64,000 nt of DNA. Origin: Rickettsiales bacterium (GTDB lineage: Bacteria > Pseudomonadota > Alphaproteobacteria > Rickettsiales > UBA1997). The stretch is taken from the NCBI GenBank assembly GCA_017475895.1, contig JAFVEQ010000012.1:1-64000 (forward strand), in the 5' to 3' direction. Positions 1-9,342 of this stretch are shown piece by piece (the stretch's first letter is position 1; each line of letters opens with the position of its first letter). The translations under genes and the position numbers were made by a program. Below the pieces are notes generated by a model. It saw nothing but the letters and a program-made list of their open reading frames with translations. It was not told where the DNA came from and did not search any database.

Positions 1-1139
1 CCATATATCCGGCTGTGGGTGCAAGTGTTGATTGTACCAATGCCTACTTTGGTGGAGATCCTGCTTCCGGAGTTATAAAAGTATGTAGAGTTAAAGGCTT
101 CAGATACTACAAAGAGGGAACCACATTCACTGTACAGGTTCCCACCACCTATACAGCTCATCAGTTCTGTCATGGTAGTTATATACCGAGGGATTTGGGT
201 ATGGGACTTGATGGCAATGCTTCTCCAACTGGATGGTGTTCTGACTTTGTGACTAAGACTACATATGCTACTGTTACTGATACAGCTGAGGGGACGATTA
301 CTGTGGAGAGGAGTGGTGGTAGCGCCTCATCCAAAGCTGTATTGACCTGTAGTAGCGGAAGCTATATAATAAGCAGTGGACAACTTAGTGTGACCAGCAC
401 CACCGGCTTTGCCGGAAGCTTCTGTCCGCAATATGGTTTATTTAGTGGTCTGATAAAACAGGGTAAGAGTGCAACATTTTATTTATACGGAGGAAATGGA
501 GCTACTGTAGGTAGTTCTACTGCGGGTACAGGTGGTTACACAAAGGGAGTTATGGTTTCCGGTAAGATGTCATCATTTTTAAAGACGCTTTATTTTTATG
601 TTGGTGGTAATGCTGTTGGTACAGGTGGCGGGTACAATGGTGGTGGAGCCGGTGGACTAGGTGCCGGAGGTGGTGGAGCCACTCACCTTGCTACTGCCAA
701 TGGCGAATTAAGTACCCTGTCTGGAAATAAGAGCGCTGTGCTATTAGTGGCCGGAGGTGGCGGAGGAGCTGCATATAACAAATACACAGCCGGAAATGGT
801 GGAAAAGGAGGCGGTGGAAACAATAGTGGTAATGATGGTACATCATACGATTCCGGAAGATATGGAAGAGGTGGCTCGTTAAGTTCCGGTGGTACCGGAG
901 GAAGCAGTTCAGCCTGCACCAGTGCCAGTGGTTCCTTTGGAAAGGGCGCCAGTGCCAGCTGTTACACCTCCAAAGATTATGGTTGTGGTGGAGGAGCTGG
1001 TTACTACGGTGGCGGTTCAGGTGGCCCTGGTGCCGCCGGTCAAGGTGGAGGAGGAGGTTCTGGCTACTGCAACACCAGCTATTTTACTTGTAGTGGAACA
1101 ACCGGCGGTGGTGGTAGTATCTTTAAAGTTAGTTGGTAG
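1..1139 (+). CDS. Glycine-rich surface-type protein, 5' end cut by window edge
   Basis: The reading frame is open to the left edge, so the visible GTG at base 15 is probably not the true start and only the C-terminal part is present. The first 140 or so residues contain scattered cysteines. The rest is dominated by runs of Gly with Ser, Ala, Tyr and Asn, resembling the glycine-rich domain found in bacterial surface and phage fibre proteins. Base composition is clearly more GC-rich than in the genes that follow, as expected from GGN codons. Function cannot be assigned; a secreted, pilin-like or adhesin-like role is inference only. The protein ends in a Phe-Lys-Val-Ser-Trp tail. Confidence 0.7.
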   Translation, partial: IYPAVGASVDCTNAYFGGDPASGVIKVCRVKGFRYYKEGTTFTVQVPTTYTAHQFCHGSYIPRDLGMGLDGNASPTGWCSDFVTKTTYATVTDTAEGTITVERSGGSASSKAVLTCSSGSYIISSGQLSVTSTTGFAGSFCPQYGLFSGLIKQGKSATFYLYGGNGATVGSSTAGTGGYTKGVMVSGKMSSFLKTLYFYVGGNAVGTGGGYNGGGAGGLGAGGGGATHLATANGELSTLSGNKSAVLLVAGGGGGAAYNKYTAGNGGKGGGGNNSGNDGTSYDSGRYGRGGSLSSGGTGGSSSACTSASGSFGKGASASCYTSKDYGCGGGAGYYGGGSGGPGAAGQGGGGGSGYCNTSYFTCSGTTGGGGSIFKVSW

Positions 1140-1301
1140 TCACTTTTAATTGTTTGTTAAATAAAAGATACACTAATAAAACAAAATATAATATACGGTG
1201 GAATCAATGCTTATCAAAAAAAATTCTTCATATAAATAAATTGAATTTTATTTTTTTATGAATACCATTTTGTTATACATTTATCTTTTCTCTAGAAATT
1301 T

Positions 1302-2378
1302 ATGGCTGAAAACGATAATTTAAACATTATGATGGATGAAACTTTCAATGACAGAGAAAGAGAAAAACTGTTTAAAGTCATATCGGACGGAAAAATAAAA
1401 AGAGTAAATATAAAGGTAAATGGAGATAATTTAGTGGTATTAGCAAAGACATTCAGAATAGTTGAACTGATAAAAGCAAAGAATATTGATGTGGATATTG
1501 ATGGTCTGTCGGAAAGTGCAAAACAACTGATCAAAATAGCATTATCCAGCAGAAAGGAAGCTAAAAGTATTAAAACAAAAGAACAATCATTTTTTAAAAA
1601 GATTGGAGAAAAGGCGGTTGATTGCTTCGACAGTTTTATGAATGGTATTAACTTTCTACTGTTGGTTTTACAATCTCTAAAAAATTTGTTGCTTCTGAAG
1701 GCACAATATAGAAAAGTTGATTTGTATTCATCGCTGGAAAATGCAACGTTTAAGGCGTTACCTATAGTTTCATTGATAAACTTTATGATCGGTGTAATCC
1801 TAGCTCTGGTTGGAGCATTGGAGTTAAAAATTTTTGGAGCAGAGATATACATCGCCAGCTTGGTCTCAATTTCTATGGTTAGAATTGTTGGTGCCATTAT
1901 GACCGGAATTGTTATGTCCGGTAGAATTGGTGCGTCCTATGCGGCTACAATAGGAACCATGAAAGTTAATGAAGAAATTGACGCTTTAAAAACAATGGGG
2001 GTATCTACGGTGGATTTTTTGTTGCTACCGCGAATTATAGCACTCATTATAGCGACACCGATGTTAACTATGTTTACTGAAATAATCGGTATTTTTGGTG
2101 GTGCCTTTGTTGGTATTTTTATTTTAAATTTACCACCCGTTGAGTATTTTAGAATGTCTGTAACAATATTATCTTTGAATCATTTTCTGGTGGGTCTGTT
2201 GCATAGTTTTGTTTTTGGTGTAATAATATCCCTGTGTGGCTGTTACTATGGGTTAAACTGTAGTAAAAATGCTGATGGTGTTGGAAAAGCTACAACGATG
2301 GCGGTTGTGTCCTCAACAGTGTGGATAATAATTGCCACCGGTGCAATAACTGGTATTTGTGAGGTATTTGGTATATGA
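1302..2378 (+). CDS. mlaE: MlaE-type lipid transport permease with N-terminal STAS-like region
   Basis: This is the inner-membrane permease of an Mla/MCE phospholipid transporter, which moves lipids between inner and outer membranes. About 90 N-terminal residues are soluble and STAS-like. Residues from about 120 onward form the MlaE permease with its conserved RIGASYAATIGTMKVNEEIDAL segment of small and charged residues and several hydrophobic helices. At 358 residues it fits the long MlaE form with a STAS extension. It overlaps the ATPase gene by 4 bases (ATGA), and the MCE protein and a lipoprotein follow, so this is one operon. The start is the first ATG after an AT-rich leader, with no strong ribosome-binding site visible. 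Confidence 0.93.
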   Translation: MAENDNLNIMMDETFNDREREKLFKVISDGKIKRVNIKVNGDNLVVLAKTFRIVELIKAKNIDVDIDGLSESAKQLIKIALSSRKEAKSIKTKEQSFFKKIGEKAVDCFDSFMNGINFLLLVLQSLKNLLLLKAQYRKVDLYSSLENATFKALPIVSLINFMIGVILALVGALELKIFGAEIYIASLVSISMVRIVGAIMTGIVMSGRIGASYAATIGTMKVNEEIDALKTMGVSTVDFLLLPRIIALIIATPMLTMFTEIIGIFGGAFVGIFILNLPPVEYFRMSVTILSLNHFLVGLLHSFVFGVIISLCGCYYGLNCSKNADGVGKATTMAVVSSTVWIIIATGAITGICEVFGI

Positions 2379-3130
2379 AGGAAAACACAAAGGTACGAGT
2401 TAGAGATTTAAACATAAACTACGGCGACTTTGTGCTGATGAAAAATCTAAATTTCACCATCAACGAGAAGGATATATTTATTATAATGGGTGAGAGCGGT
2501 TGCGGTAAAAGTAGCCTGTTAAAAATATTGACCGGATTAAAAGAGCCTGATGTTGGTGATGTTTTTGTCAATGGAGTTAATTTTTACAAAACGGATGAAA
2601 ACACCAGAGATGAAATAATGAGAAACAATGGCGTTTTGTATCAAAGTGGCGCTTTGTTTAGTTCCATGACTCTGGCTGAAAATGTTGCTATGCCACTGCA
2701 GCAGTGGACAAGTTATTCAAAGGATGAAATTGATGATATAACACACTTTAAACTGTCGCTGGTGGGATTGGGTAATTTTGAAAATTTCTATCCGGAGGAA
2801 ATAAGTGGAGGTATGAAAAAAAGAGCTGGATTAGCTAGGGCTTTAGCTCTGGATCCGAAAATAGTGTATTTTGATGAACCTTCAGCCGGTCTGGATCCGG
2901 TTAGCTCTAGATCATTGGATGATTTAATATTAAAAATCAATGAAACGCTGGGGACCACTATGGTGGTGGTAACACATGAATTGAGCTCAATATTTACCGT
3001 TGGAACAAATTCTATATTTCTTGATGTTAACACCAAAAGTATATTAGCCACCGGCAACCCAAAGGAAATATTGAATAACACGAACAGTGAAACTGTTTTA
3101 AAATTTTTAACAAGGAGCAACAATGAGTAG
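2375..3130 (+). CDS. mlaF: MlaF-type ABC transporter ATPase
   Basis: This is the cytoplasmic ATPase that powers the MlaE permease. The Walker A motif GESGCGKSS lies near residue 39. The signature is the MlaF-typical SGGMKKR, followed by the Walker B segment YFDEPSAGLDP and a switch histidine in VVTHE. Its length of 251 residues is normal. The start codon overlaps the end of mlaE and its end overlaps the next gene by 8 bases, indicating translational coupling. A second MlaF-type ATPase lies elsewhere in the window, after galU. Confidence 0.95.
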   Translation: MKENTKVRVRDLNINYGDFVLMKNLNFTINEKDIFIIMGESGCGKSSLLKILTGLKEPDVGDVFVNGVNFYKTDENTRDEIMRNNGVLYQSGALFSSMTLAENVAMPLQQWTSYSKDEIDDITHFKLSLVGLGNFENFYPEEISGGMKKRAGLARALALDPKIVYFDEPSAGLDPVSSRSLDDLILKINETLGTTMVVVTHELSSIFTVGTNSIFLDVNTKSILATGNPKEILNNTNSETVLKFLTRSNNE

Positions 3131-3902
3131 AAAAGAACCAAATAAAACATTAATTGGTATTTTTATAACGGCAGGATTTATAATATTTTTATCAATATTT
3201 TTCTTTTTTGTAAAAAGCAAAATAATTGTGGACAAAAACAGCATGTTTGTTATGTTTTTTAGGGAATCCATACAGGGCTTAAAGGTTGGCTCTCCGGTTA
3301 TGTTTAGGGGTGTCGAAATAGGTAAAGTGGTAAAAATAGATTTAGTGGTGGATAATGATACATTTGACATGTATATTCCGGTTTATGCCATTATAAATAA
3401 AAGTAACAGTAATAAAAATTCAATTGGCAACAGCGACATATTGGGCAGCGTATTTCTAGAAAAAGGTCTTAAGGCTAGATTAGCTACCTATAGCTTTATA
3501 ACCGGACAACTGATGATTGAATTTGATTTCATTCCGGAGGCTAAAAATGTATTTGTGAACAAGTATGTTGACAAAAAAATTGTAGAAATACCAACGGTTT
3601 TGTCGTCAAAGGGTGAGCTATCCAGTGGTCTTAAGGATTTACCACTAAAACAAATGTTTGAAAATTTTAGTAATACTCTGCAATCCATCAATGATGACTT
3701 TTTACCACTAATCAGGGATACGGATAGACTTGTTAACAATATAGATGGTATGATAACCGTATATGATGGCAAAAGCGACAACATCGCCGTTAATTTGAAT
3801 TCAGCTATTAGTAGTTTGAATAATCTTTTGAAATCAATGAAAAATTTTGTTGATTATCTGGAAAGACATCCGGAATCTTTAATAAAAGGAAAGGGTAATT
3901 AG
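3123..3902 (+). CDS. mlaD: MlaD/MCE-domain protein
   Basis: This is a periplasmic lipid-binding MCE protein anchored by one N-terminal membrane helix (residues about 10-30). The MCE domain follows at about residues 40-120, with the typical SPVMFRGVEIGKV pattern. The C-terminal third is predicted helical, without the many tandem MCE domains of PqiB or YebT. It is translationally coupled to mlaF by an 8-base overlap. The next gene starts 1 base after its stop. Confidence 0.92.
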   Translation: MSRKEPNKTLIGIFITAGFIIFLSIFFFFVKSKIIVDKNSMFVMFFRESIQGLKVGSPVMFRGVEIGKVVKIDLVVDNDTFDMYIPVYAIINKSNSNKNSIGNSDILGSVFLEKGLKARLATYSFITGQLMIEFDFIPEAKNVFVNKYVDKKIVEIPTVLSSKGELSSGLKDLPLKQMFENFSNTLQSINDDFLPLIRDTDRLVNNIDGMITVYDGKSDNIAVNLNSAISSLNNLLKSMKNFVDYLERHPESLIKGKGN

Positions 3903-3903
3903 T

Positions 3904-4500
3904 ATGAAAAAAATTGTTGCTGTTTTATTCTTGTGTGTTTTGCAAAGCTGTATATATGGCAGAAGCAAGACATCAAGTTTCTATGGTTTTAGGGCTGTAG
4001 AAAATGAAGTTATGCATAAGTACAAACATATAAATAAAACCATTCTGGTTAACAATGTAAAAATACCAAGCTACATTGATAAACCACAGATTATAACAAT
4101 GAAAGAAAATAGAGTCGAATATAACATAACCGAAACAAGTCGCTGGATTGAGCCTCTGGATACCATGGTTCAGGATACGCTATATAACAATTTAAAAACG
4201 TATCTACCAAGTTCAAATATTAAAAAGTTTACCATAGGTGAAAAATATTACGATTATTTAATTACAGTTGATGTTGTGAGAATTGACGCCATACTTAATA
4301 AAAATGTTAATTTTGAATGTTACTACTACATAAACGACAGCAAAGGTAACACAATTTTTAGTGACAATTTCAAAAAAACACTTGATTTAAATGATGGTTA
4401 TGTTGACCTAGTTGATAAGGAGAGTTTTATAATTGCTGTTTTAGCTGAAGATATCGCCGGCAATCTTAGTACAATAATAGTAAAAAAGAACAGCAGATAG
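3904..4500 (+). CDS. ABC-type transport auxiliary lipoprotein (PqiC/LptE-like family)
   Basis: A signal peptide ends in an LQSC lipobox at about residue 16, so the mature protein should be a lipid-anchored periplasmic or outer-membrane protein. The order mlaE-mlaF-mlaD-lipoprotein is the common arrangement for the ABC_trans_aux family (PqiC-like) that accompanies MCE transporters. The conserved core around SRWIEPLDTMVQDTL (residues about 78-92) fits that family. Its assigned role as outer-membrane partner of the MCE complex is inferred from family and position. Confidence 0.8.
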   Translation: MKKIVAVLFLCVLQSCIYGRSKTSSFYGFRAVENEVMHKYKHINKTILVNNVKIPSYIDKPQIITMKENRVEYNITETSRWIEPLDTMVQDTLYNNLKTYLPSSNIKKFTIGEKYYDYLITVDVVRIDAILNKNVNFECYYYINDSKGNTIFSDNFKKTLDLNDGYVDLVDKESFIIAVLAEDIAGNLSTIIVKKNSR

Positions 4501-4558
4501 CAAAACAATTTAAATAATGAACATATTATTATTACGTAGTAAAATAATAAAATACAAA

Positions 4559-7069
4559 ATGAATACAGACACAGAGATTGTAAATGCGATAAAAATTCGA
4601 GGAGCAAAGGTACACAATCTAAAAAATATCAACGTAGATGTTCCACTGAATAAAATTGTTGGAATTGCCGGCGTGTCTGGTTCAGGTAAATCCTCTTTGG
4701 CGCTTGGCGTTCTTTACGCTGAAGGTTCAAGACGTTATCTAGAGGCGCTTTCAACCTACACCAGAAGACGAATGACTCAGGCGTCAAAAGCTATGGTTGA
4801 TGAAATTTTACATGTCCCAGCGGCTTTAGCCCTTCATCAGAGACCAAATGTTTCCGGTATACGTAGCACATTTGGTACAGGTACAGAACTTTTAAATAAT
4901 TTACGTTTAATGTATTCACGTTTAGCCAATCACCGTTGCCCAAATGGTCACTATTCGCCGCCAACAATGGCGGTTGCCGCTGAAAAAGAAATCATTTGTC
5001 CCGAATGTGGTGTACATTTTTATGCTCAGAGTGCAGAGGAGTTAGCTTTTAACAGTCAAGGAGCCTGTAAAACCTGTGGTGGTACTGGTGTTATCAGGGC
5101 CGTTGATGAAACAACTCTTGTTCCTGACGAAAATTTAACAATAGATCAAGGCGCTATTGCTCCGTGGAATTCTCTAATGTGGTCACTAATGGTTGATGTT
5201 TGTCGTGAAATGGGCGTAAGAACAGATGTACCATTTAAAAACTTAACAGACAAAGAAAAAGAAATTGTATTTCACGGTCCAGCGGAAAAGAAACATATTT
5301 TTTACAAATCTAAAAACTCTAATCAAGCTGGAGAACTTGATTTCACATATTACAATGCTGTGTATACAGTTGAAAATGCTTTGGCAAAAGTCAAGGATGA
5401 AAAAGGTATGAAACGTGTTGAAAAGTTTTTGAAGGAAGGAATTTGTCCGGATTGTAATGGTACAAGACTTTCAGATAAGGCACGTTCTCCAAAACTAAGA
5501 GGTATATCTTTAGATGTTGCCTGCCAGATGACCCTGTCGGAATTAACTGAGTGGGTAAAAGGTGTTCCCAATTCATTACCAACGGAAATGAAACCCATGG
5601 CTGAAGCAATTTGCGAATCGTTTTTAGCAACCGCCAAAAGATTAATGGATTTAGGGCTTGGTTATTTATCTCTTGATCGATCATCATCCACGCTTTCCAC
5701 CGGCGAAAGACAACGAATGCAACTGGCACGTTCCGTCCGTAACCGTACAACCGGAGTGTTATATGTTCTGGACGAGCCATCCATCGGTCTACATCCGGCG
5801 AACATTGTTGGTTTAAAAAGTGTTATACACGATCTTGTGGCGGACGGTAACTCTGTTATATTGATTGACCATGATACTGAAATTTTATCGGAATCCGATT
5901 GGTTAATTGAAATGGGACCAGATTCCGGAGCGGATGGTGGTGAAGTTATCGCAACGGGAACCATTTCCGAAATAAAAAATAATCCAGTGTCAAAAATAGG
6001 ACCGTTTTTAAAAAAACATATGGAACGCGTTCGACCAAAAGTAGATAAAAACGATTTATTTAATAATGGTGTAATTCATTTATCAACCTCAGAAATTCAC
6101 ACCGTAAAACCACTTGAAGTTGATATTCCGAAGGGAAGATTAACCGCCATAACTGGTGTATCAGGCTCTGGAAAAACAACGCTGATACTAGAAAGTCTTA
6201 TTCCGGCATTAGAATCAAAATTTTCTTGTAAAAAACCACCGGTTCATATTAAAAATATAACAGCAGATGGCATTAAACAAGTCAAATTAATCGATGCAAC
6301 TCCAATCGGTATAAACGTTCGATCAACGGTGGCAACGTATGCCGGTGTTCATGATGAATTGCGTAAGGTATTTACTAAAAGTTCAGATGCCAGCAAAAAT
6401 AAATACAATGCTGGTGATTTTTCCTATAACACCGGAAAACTAAGATGTCCAACCTGTGACGGAACCGGCACCATAAGTTTAGATGTCCAATTCCTACCGG
6501 ATGTTGAAATTCCTTGTCCAGACTGTTGCGGTTCAAGATATTCTAAGGAAGCAGAAGAGGTAAAATACCTGTCAAAGTCCGGAAAAAGTTACTCACTACC
6601 AGAAATCATGGCAATGGATATTAATCACGCACTAGATGCCTGCACTGATCTAAAAGTTGTTAAACAAAGACTACAAATTCTGAAGAATTTAGGACTAGGA
6701 TATTTAACACTTGGGGAAGCGACTCCCAGCCTGTCCGGCGGTGAAGCACAACGATTAAAGCTTGCCTCAGAAATGGGACATAAACAAGAGGATACGGTTT
6801 TTGTTTTTGATGAGCCAACAATAGGACTACATCCACTGGATGTTAGGGTTTTACTTGATGTATTTCAAAAGTTAATTGACAATAAAGCAACGGTAATTGT
6901 AATTGAACACGACCTAGATATTATTGGAAATGCCGACTATATTATAGATATGGGACCAGAAGGAGGCAAATTGGGAGGTGAAATTGTCGCCACCGGAACT
7001 CCCGAAGATATTATTAACAACGCAAATAGCAAAACCGGAAGGTTTTTGAAACAGCATTTATTAAGATAA
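4559..7069 (+). CDS. UvrA-like ABC ATPase, short paralogue class
   Basis: This is a soluble twin ABC ATPase of the UvrA superfamily. It has two Walker A motifs (GVSGSGKSS and GVSGSGKTT), two signature motifs (LSTGERQRM and LSGGEAQRL) and Cys-rich zinc-binding segments (CPECG, CKTCGG, CPTCDG, CPDCCG). At 836 residues it is about 100 residues shorter than canonical UvrA (about 940). This matches the UvrA2-like subclass associated with antibiotic or DNA-damage tolerance, which lacks the full UvrB-binding region. I chose the second ATG because the upstream 14 residues look unlike the family. Arg codons here are often CGT/CGA while neighbours use AGA almost exclusively, suggesting transfer. It may not act in classical excision repair. 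Confidence 0.88.
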   Translation: MNTDTEIVNAIKIRGAKVHNLKNINVDVPLNKIVGIAGVSGSGKSSLALGVLYAEGSRRYLEALSTYTRRRMTQASKAMVDEILHVPAALALHQRPNVSGIRSTFGTGTELLNNLRLMYSRLANHRCPNGHYSPPTMAVAAEKEIICPECGVHFYAQSAEELAFNSQGACKTCGGTGVIRAVDETTLVPDENLTIDQGAIAPWNSLMWSLMVDVCREMGVRTDVPFKNLTDKEKEIVFHGPAEKKHIFYKSKNSNQAGELDFTYYNAVYTVENALAKVKDEKGMKRVEKFLKEGICPDCNGTRLSDKARSPKLRGISLDVACQMTLSELTEWVKGVPNSLPTEMKPMAEAICESFLATAKRLMDLGLGYLSLDRSSSTLSTGERQRMQLARSVRNRTTGVLYVLDEPSIGLHPANIVGLKSVIHDLVADGNSVILIDHDTEILSESDWLIEMGPDSGADGGEVIATGTISEIKNNPVSKIGPFLKKHMERVRPKVDKNDLFNNGVIHLSTSEIHTVKPLEVDIPKGRLTAITGVSGSGKTTLILESLIPALESKFSCKKPPVHIKNITADGIKQVKLIDATPIGINVRSTVATYAGVHDELRKVFTKSSDASKNKYNAGDFSYNTGKLRCPTCDGTGTISLDVQFLPDVEIPCPDCCGSRYSKEAEEVKYLSKSGKSYSLPEIMAMDINHALDACTDLKVVKQRLQILKNLGLGYLTLGEATPSLSGGEAQRLKLASEMGHKQEDTVFVFDEPTIGLHPLDVRVLLDVFQKLIDNKATVIVIEHDLDIIGNADYIIDMGPEGGKLGGEIVATGTPEDIINNANSKTGRFLKQHLLR

Positions 7070-7126
7070 ATGTATTAAATTGAAAAATATTTAAATGCTA
7101 TACAAACCACCCATAAACAAAAACCA

Positions 7127-7155
7127 TTGAATTTTAGTAAAAACGTTCTACAATA
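7127..7155 (+). promoter_or_regulatory. Promoter of rnpB
   Basis: A TTGAAT -35 box at 7127-7132 is followed after 17 bases by a TACAAT -10 box at 7150-7155. The predicted start site falls at the first base pairs of the RNase P RNA. This is a direct sequence match, not experimentally shown. Confidence 0.7.
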
Positions 7156-7159
7156 AGTT

Positions 7160-7513
7160 CGAGTGGAACAGACAATCGCTTGCTTTGCAAGAGGAAAGTC
7201 CGGACTACATGAAGACATGTTGGTGGCTAACAACCACGGAGAGTAATCTCACGGATAGTGCAACAGAAAACAAACCGCCTAATGTAATTGTTTACATTCG
7301 GTAAGGGTGAAAAGGCGAGGTAAGAGCTCACCACAGACACAGAGATGTGTTCTGTTGGTAAACCCCAACAGTAGCAATACCAAATTAGATGTTGTTATTT
7401 TTAACAGTGCAGTCTTCACACAAAACATCATGGTGGGTAGCTTGAGATTATAAGTAATTATAATTCTAGATTAATGATTGTCAAAACAGAATTCGGCTTA
7501 TGTTTCACTCCTG
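7160..7513 (+). ncRNA. rnpB: RNase P RNA (catalytic subunit)
   Basis: This is the ribozyme that matures the 5' ends of tRNAs. The bacterial signature GAGGAAAGTCCGGAC lies at about 7192-7206. An ACAGAAA...ACCGCC segment follows, then GGTAAGGGTGAAAAGG, GGTAAGAGCTCACC, and the 3' CAGAATTCGGCTTA element. Helix P1 can be drawn between GAGTGGAAC (7162-7170) and GTTTCACTC (7502-7510), which sets the ends within a few bases. The size of about 350 nt is normal for an A-type RNA. Confidence 0.95.
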
Positions 7514-7603
7514 ATTTTTATTTGTTATTTATCACTTTAAACTTGAAATTATAATAAACTATTTTACAATATTTGTAATAATAAAACAAATGAGTTTAAA
7601 TAG

Positions 7604-8455
7604 ATGCCGAAGGTTTCCGTACTGATGCCAGTATATAAAACAGATGAAATACACCTCAGAGGGGCGATAGAATCGATTTTAAACCAAACATTTACAGACT
7701 TTGAATTTCTTATTTTAGAAGACTGTCCAAATGACGATAGAGAAAATATCGTTAAAACCTACAATGATGATAGGATTGTATACTTTAAAAACGAAAAAAA
7801 TTTAGGTATTACCCCATCCAGAAATAAACTTATTGAAGCAGCAAAAGGTGAATATTTGGCGGTAATGGATCACGATGATATATCTCTACCGGAAAGATTT
7901 GCAGAGGAGGTAAGATATTTGGATGAACATCCAGATGTTGGTGTTGTCAGCTGTTGGGCTGAATACTTTTCCAAAAGAAAGGCTGAAGGAGTAACATTCC
8001 CTGAAACCACAGATAAAATAGAAATGGCTTTAATGTATAACTGTAATGTTTTACATCCAGCTTCCATGATTAGAAAATCCGTGTTGGATAAATTTAACAT
8101 AAGATACGAAGAACAATTTTCACCGGCAGAGGACTATGCTTTATGGTGTAGACTGATAGGAAAAACAAAATTTTATAATATACCAAAAATACTATTTAGA
8201 TACAGAAAACACGAAAAAAATACAAGTAAACTGCAAAAGCAAAAAATGGATGATGTATCAATACAGATACGTAATTTTGTACAAAAAGATCATCCGGAGT
8301 TATTTGATTACGTAACAAAAAATTTAAAATATGTTGTTAGAATGAGGTTATTTGGTATTATACCGATTGGAAAATTCATACAAACCGGCAACAAGGTTTG
8401 TAAAATTTTTAAATATCTCCCCTTTATTAAATTAAAACTAAAAGTAAGATTATGA
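7604..8455 (+). CDS. Family 2 glycosyltransferase
   Basis: This GT-A fold glycosyltransferase begins with the family 2 motif VSVLMPVYKTDE. The acidic metal/nucleotide-binding motif MDHDD lies near residue 90, and a QFSPAEDYALW segment around residue 170 fits the catalytic ED region. It overlaps rfbA by 4 bases and heads a dTDP-rhamnose cluster. It probably transfers a sugar, possibly rhamnose, to a surface glycan; the donor and acceptor cannot be told. No membrane helices are evident. Confidence 0.88.
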   Translation: MPKVSVLMPVYKTDEIHLRGAIESILNQTFTDFEFLILEDCPNDDRENIVKTYNDDRIVYFKNEKNLGITPSRNKLIEAAKGEYLAVMDHDDISLPERFAEEVRYLDEHPDVGVVSCWAEYFSKRKAEGVTFPETTDKIEMALMYNCNVLHPASMIRKSVLDKFNIRYEEQFSPAEDYALWCRLIGKTKFYNIPKILFRYRKHEKNTSKLQKQKMDDVSIQIRNFVQKDHPELFDYVTKNLKYVVRMRLFGIIPIGKFIQTGNKVCKIFKYLPFIKLKLKVRL

Positions 8456-9342
8456 TGAAAGGTATTATATTAGCTGGCGGATCTGGAAGTAGATTGTATC
8501 CATTGACAAAAACAATGTCAAAACAACTGCTTCCGGTATATGATAAACCAATGATTTACTATCCGTTATCAACTCTGATGCTTTTTGATATAAAGGATAT
8601 TTTGATTATATCAACCCCCAGAGATACACCGAACATTAAAAATTTATTTGGTGATGGATCACATTTAGGACTAAATATTCAATATGCTATACAGGATAAA
8701 CCTGAAGGTATAGCACAGGCATTTTTGATCGGAGCAGATTTTATAGGTAACAATAGTGTATGTTTAATACTTGGAGACAATGTATTCTATATGGGTGACC
8801 AATTTAGTAGTTTTAGAGAACAAGTTGATAAAAATGATGGTAAAAAGGCAACAATTTTTGCCTATCACGTATCCGATCCAGAAAGGTTTGGGGTTGTGGA
8901 ATTTGATAGCAATAAAAACGCAATATCCATTGAAGAAAAACCAAAACAACCAAAATCTAACTATGCATCTGTAGGACTATATTTTTATCCAAATGATGTT
9001 GTGGAAAAGGCCAAAACTCTGAAACCATCCGCGAGAAACGAACTAGAAATTACAGACATAAACAATCTATATCTGAAAGAAAATCGACTGTCGGTTGTGC
9101 CCATGAAAAGAGGTAATGCTTGGCTGGATGCCGGTACACCGGAAAGTTTAATTGAAAGTAGTAATTTTGTTGAAATTATAGAAAAAAGACAGGGTTTAAA
9201 GATTGCTTGCCTTGAAGAGATTGCCTACCGTAAAGGCCTTATAGATGATGCACAGATGGAAAAATTAATAAATGAGTTGAAAAATTGTGACTATAAAAAT
9301 TATCTGAAGAAGGTGCAGGAGGAAAATCATGAACTTTATTAA
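8452..9342 (+). CDS. rfbA: Glucose-1-phosphate thymidylyltransferase
   Basis: RmlA/RfbA makes dTDP-glucose from glucose-1-phosphate and dTTP, the first step of dTDP-L-rhamnose synthesis. The nucleotidyltransferase motif GGSGSRLYPLTK is at the N-terminus, followed by KQLLPVYDKPMIYYP and, near residue 108, LGDNVFY. The length of 296 residues is typical. The start overlaps the preceding glycosyltransferase stop (ATGA); a second in-frame ATG immediately follows and is equally possible. The end overlaps rfbC by 14 bases. Confidence 0.97.
   Translation: MMKGIILAGGSGSRLYPLTKTMSKQLLPVYDKPMIYYPLSTLMLFDIKDILIISTPRDTPNIKNLFGDGSHLGLNIQYAIQDKPEGIAQAFLIGADFIGNNSVCLILGDNVFYMGDQFSSFREQVDKNDGKKATIFAYHVSDPERFGVVEFDSNKNAISIEEKPKQPKSNYASVGLYFYPNDVVEKAKTLKPSARNELEITDINNLYLKENRLSVVPMKRGNAWLDAGTPESLIESSNFVEIIEKRQGLKIACLEEIAYRKGLIDDAQMEKLINELKNCDYKNYLKKVQEENHELY

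Noticed and set aside
683..1149. Pro-rich and Val-rich frames within the glycine-rich gene
   Set aside because: These are shadow frames of GGN-rich codons; the Pro or Val/Ala composition is a direct by-product.
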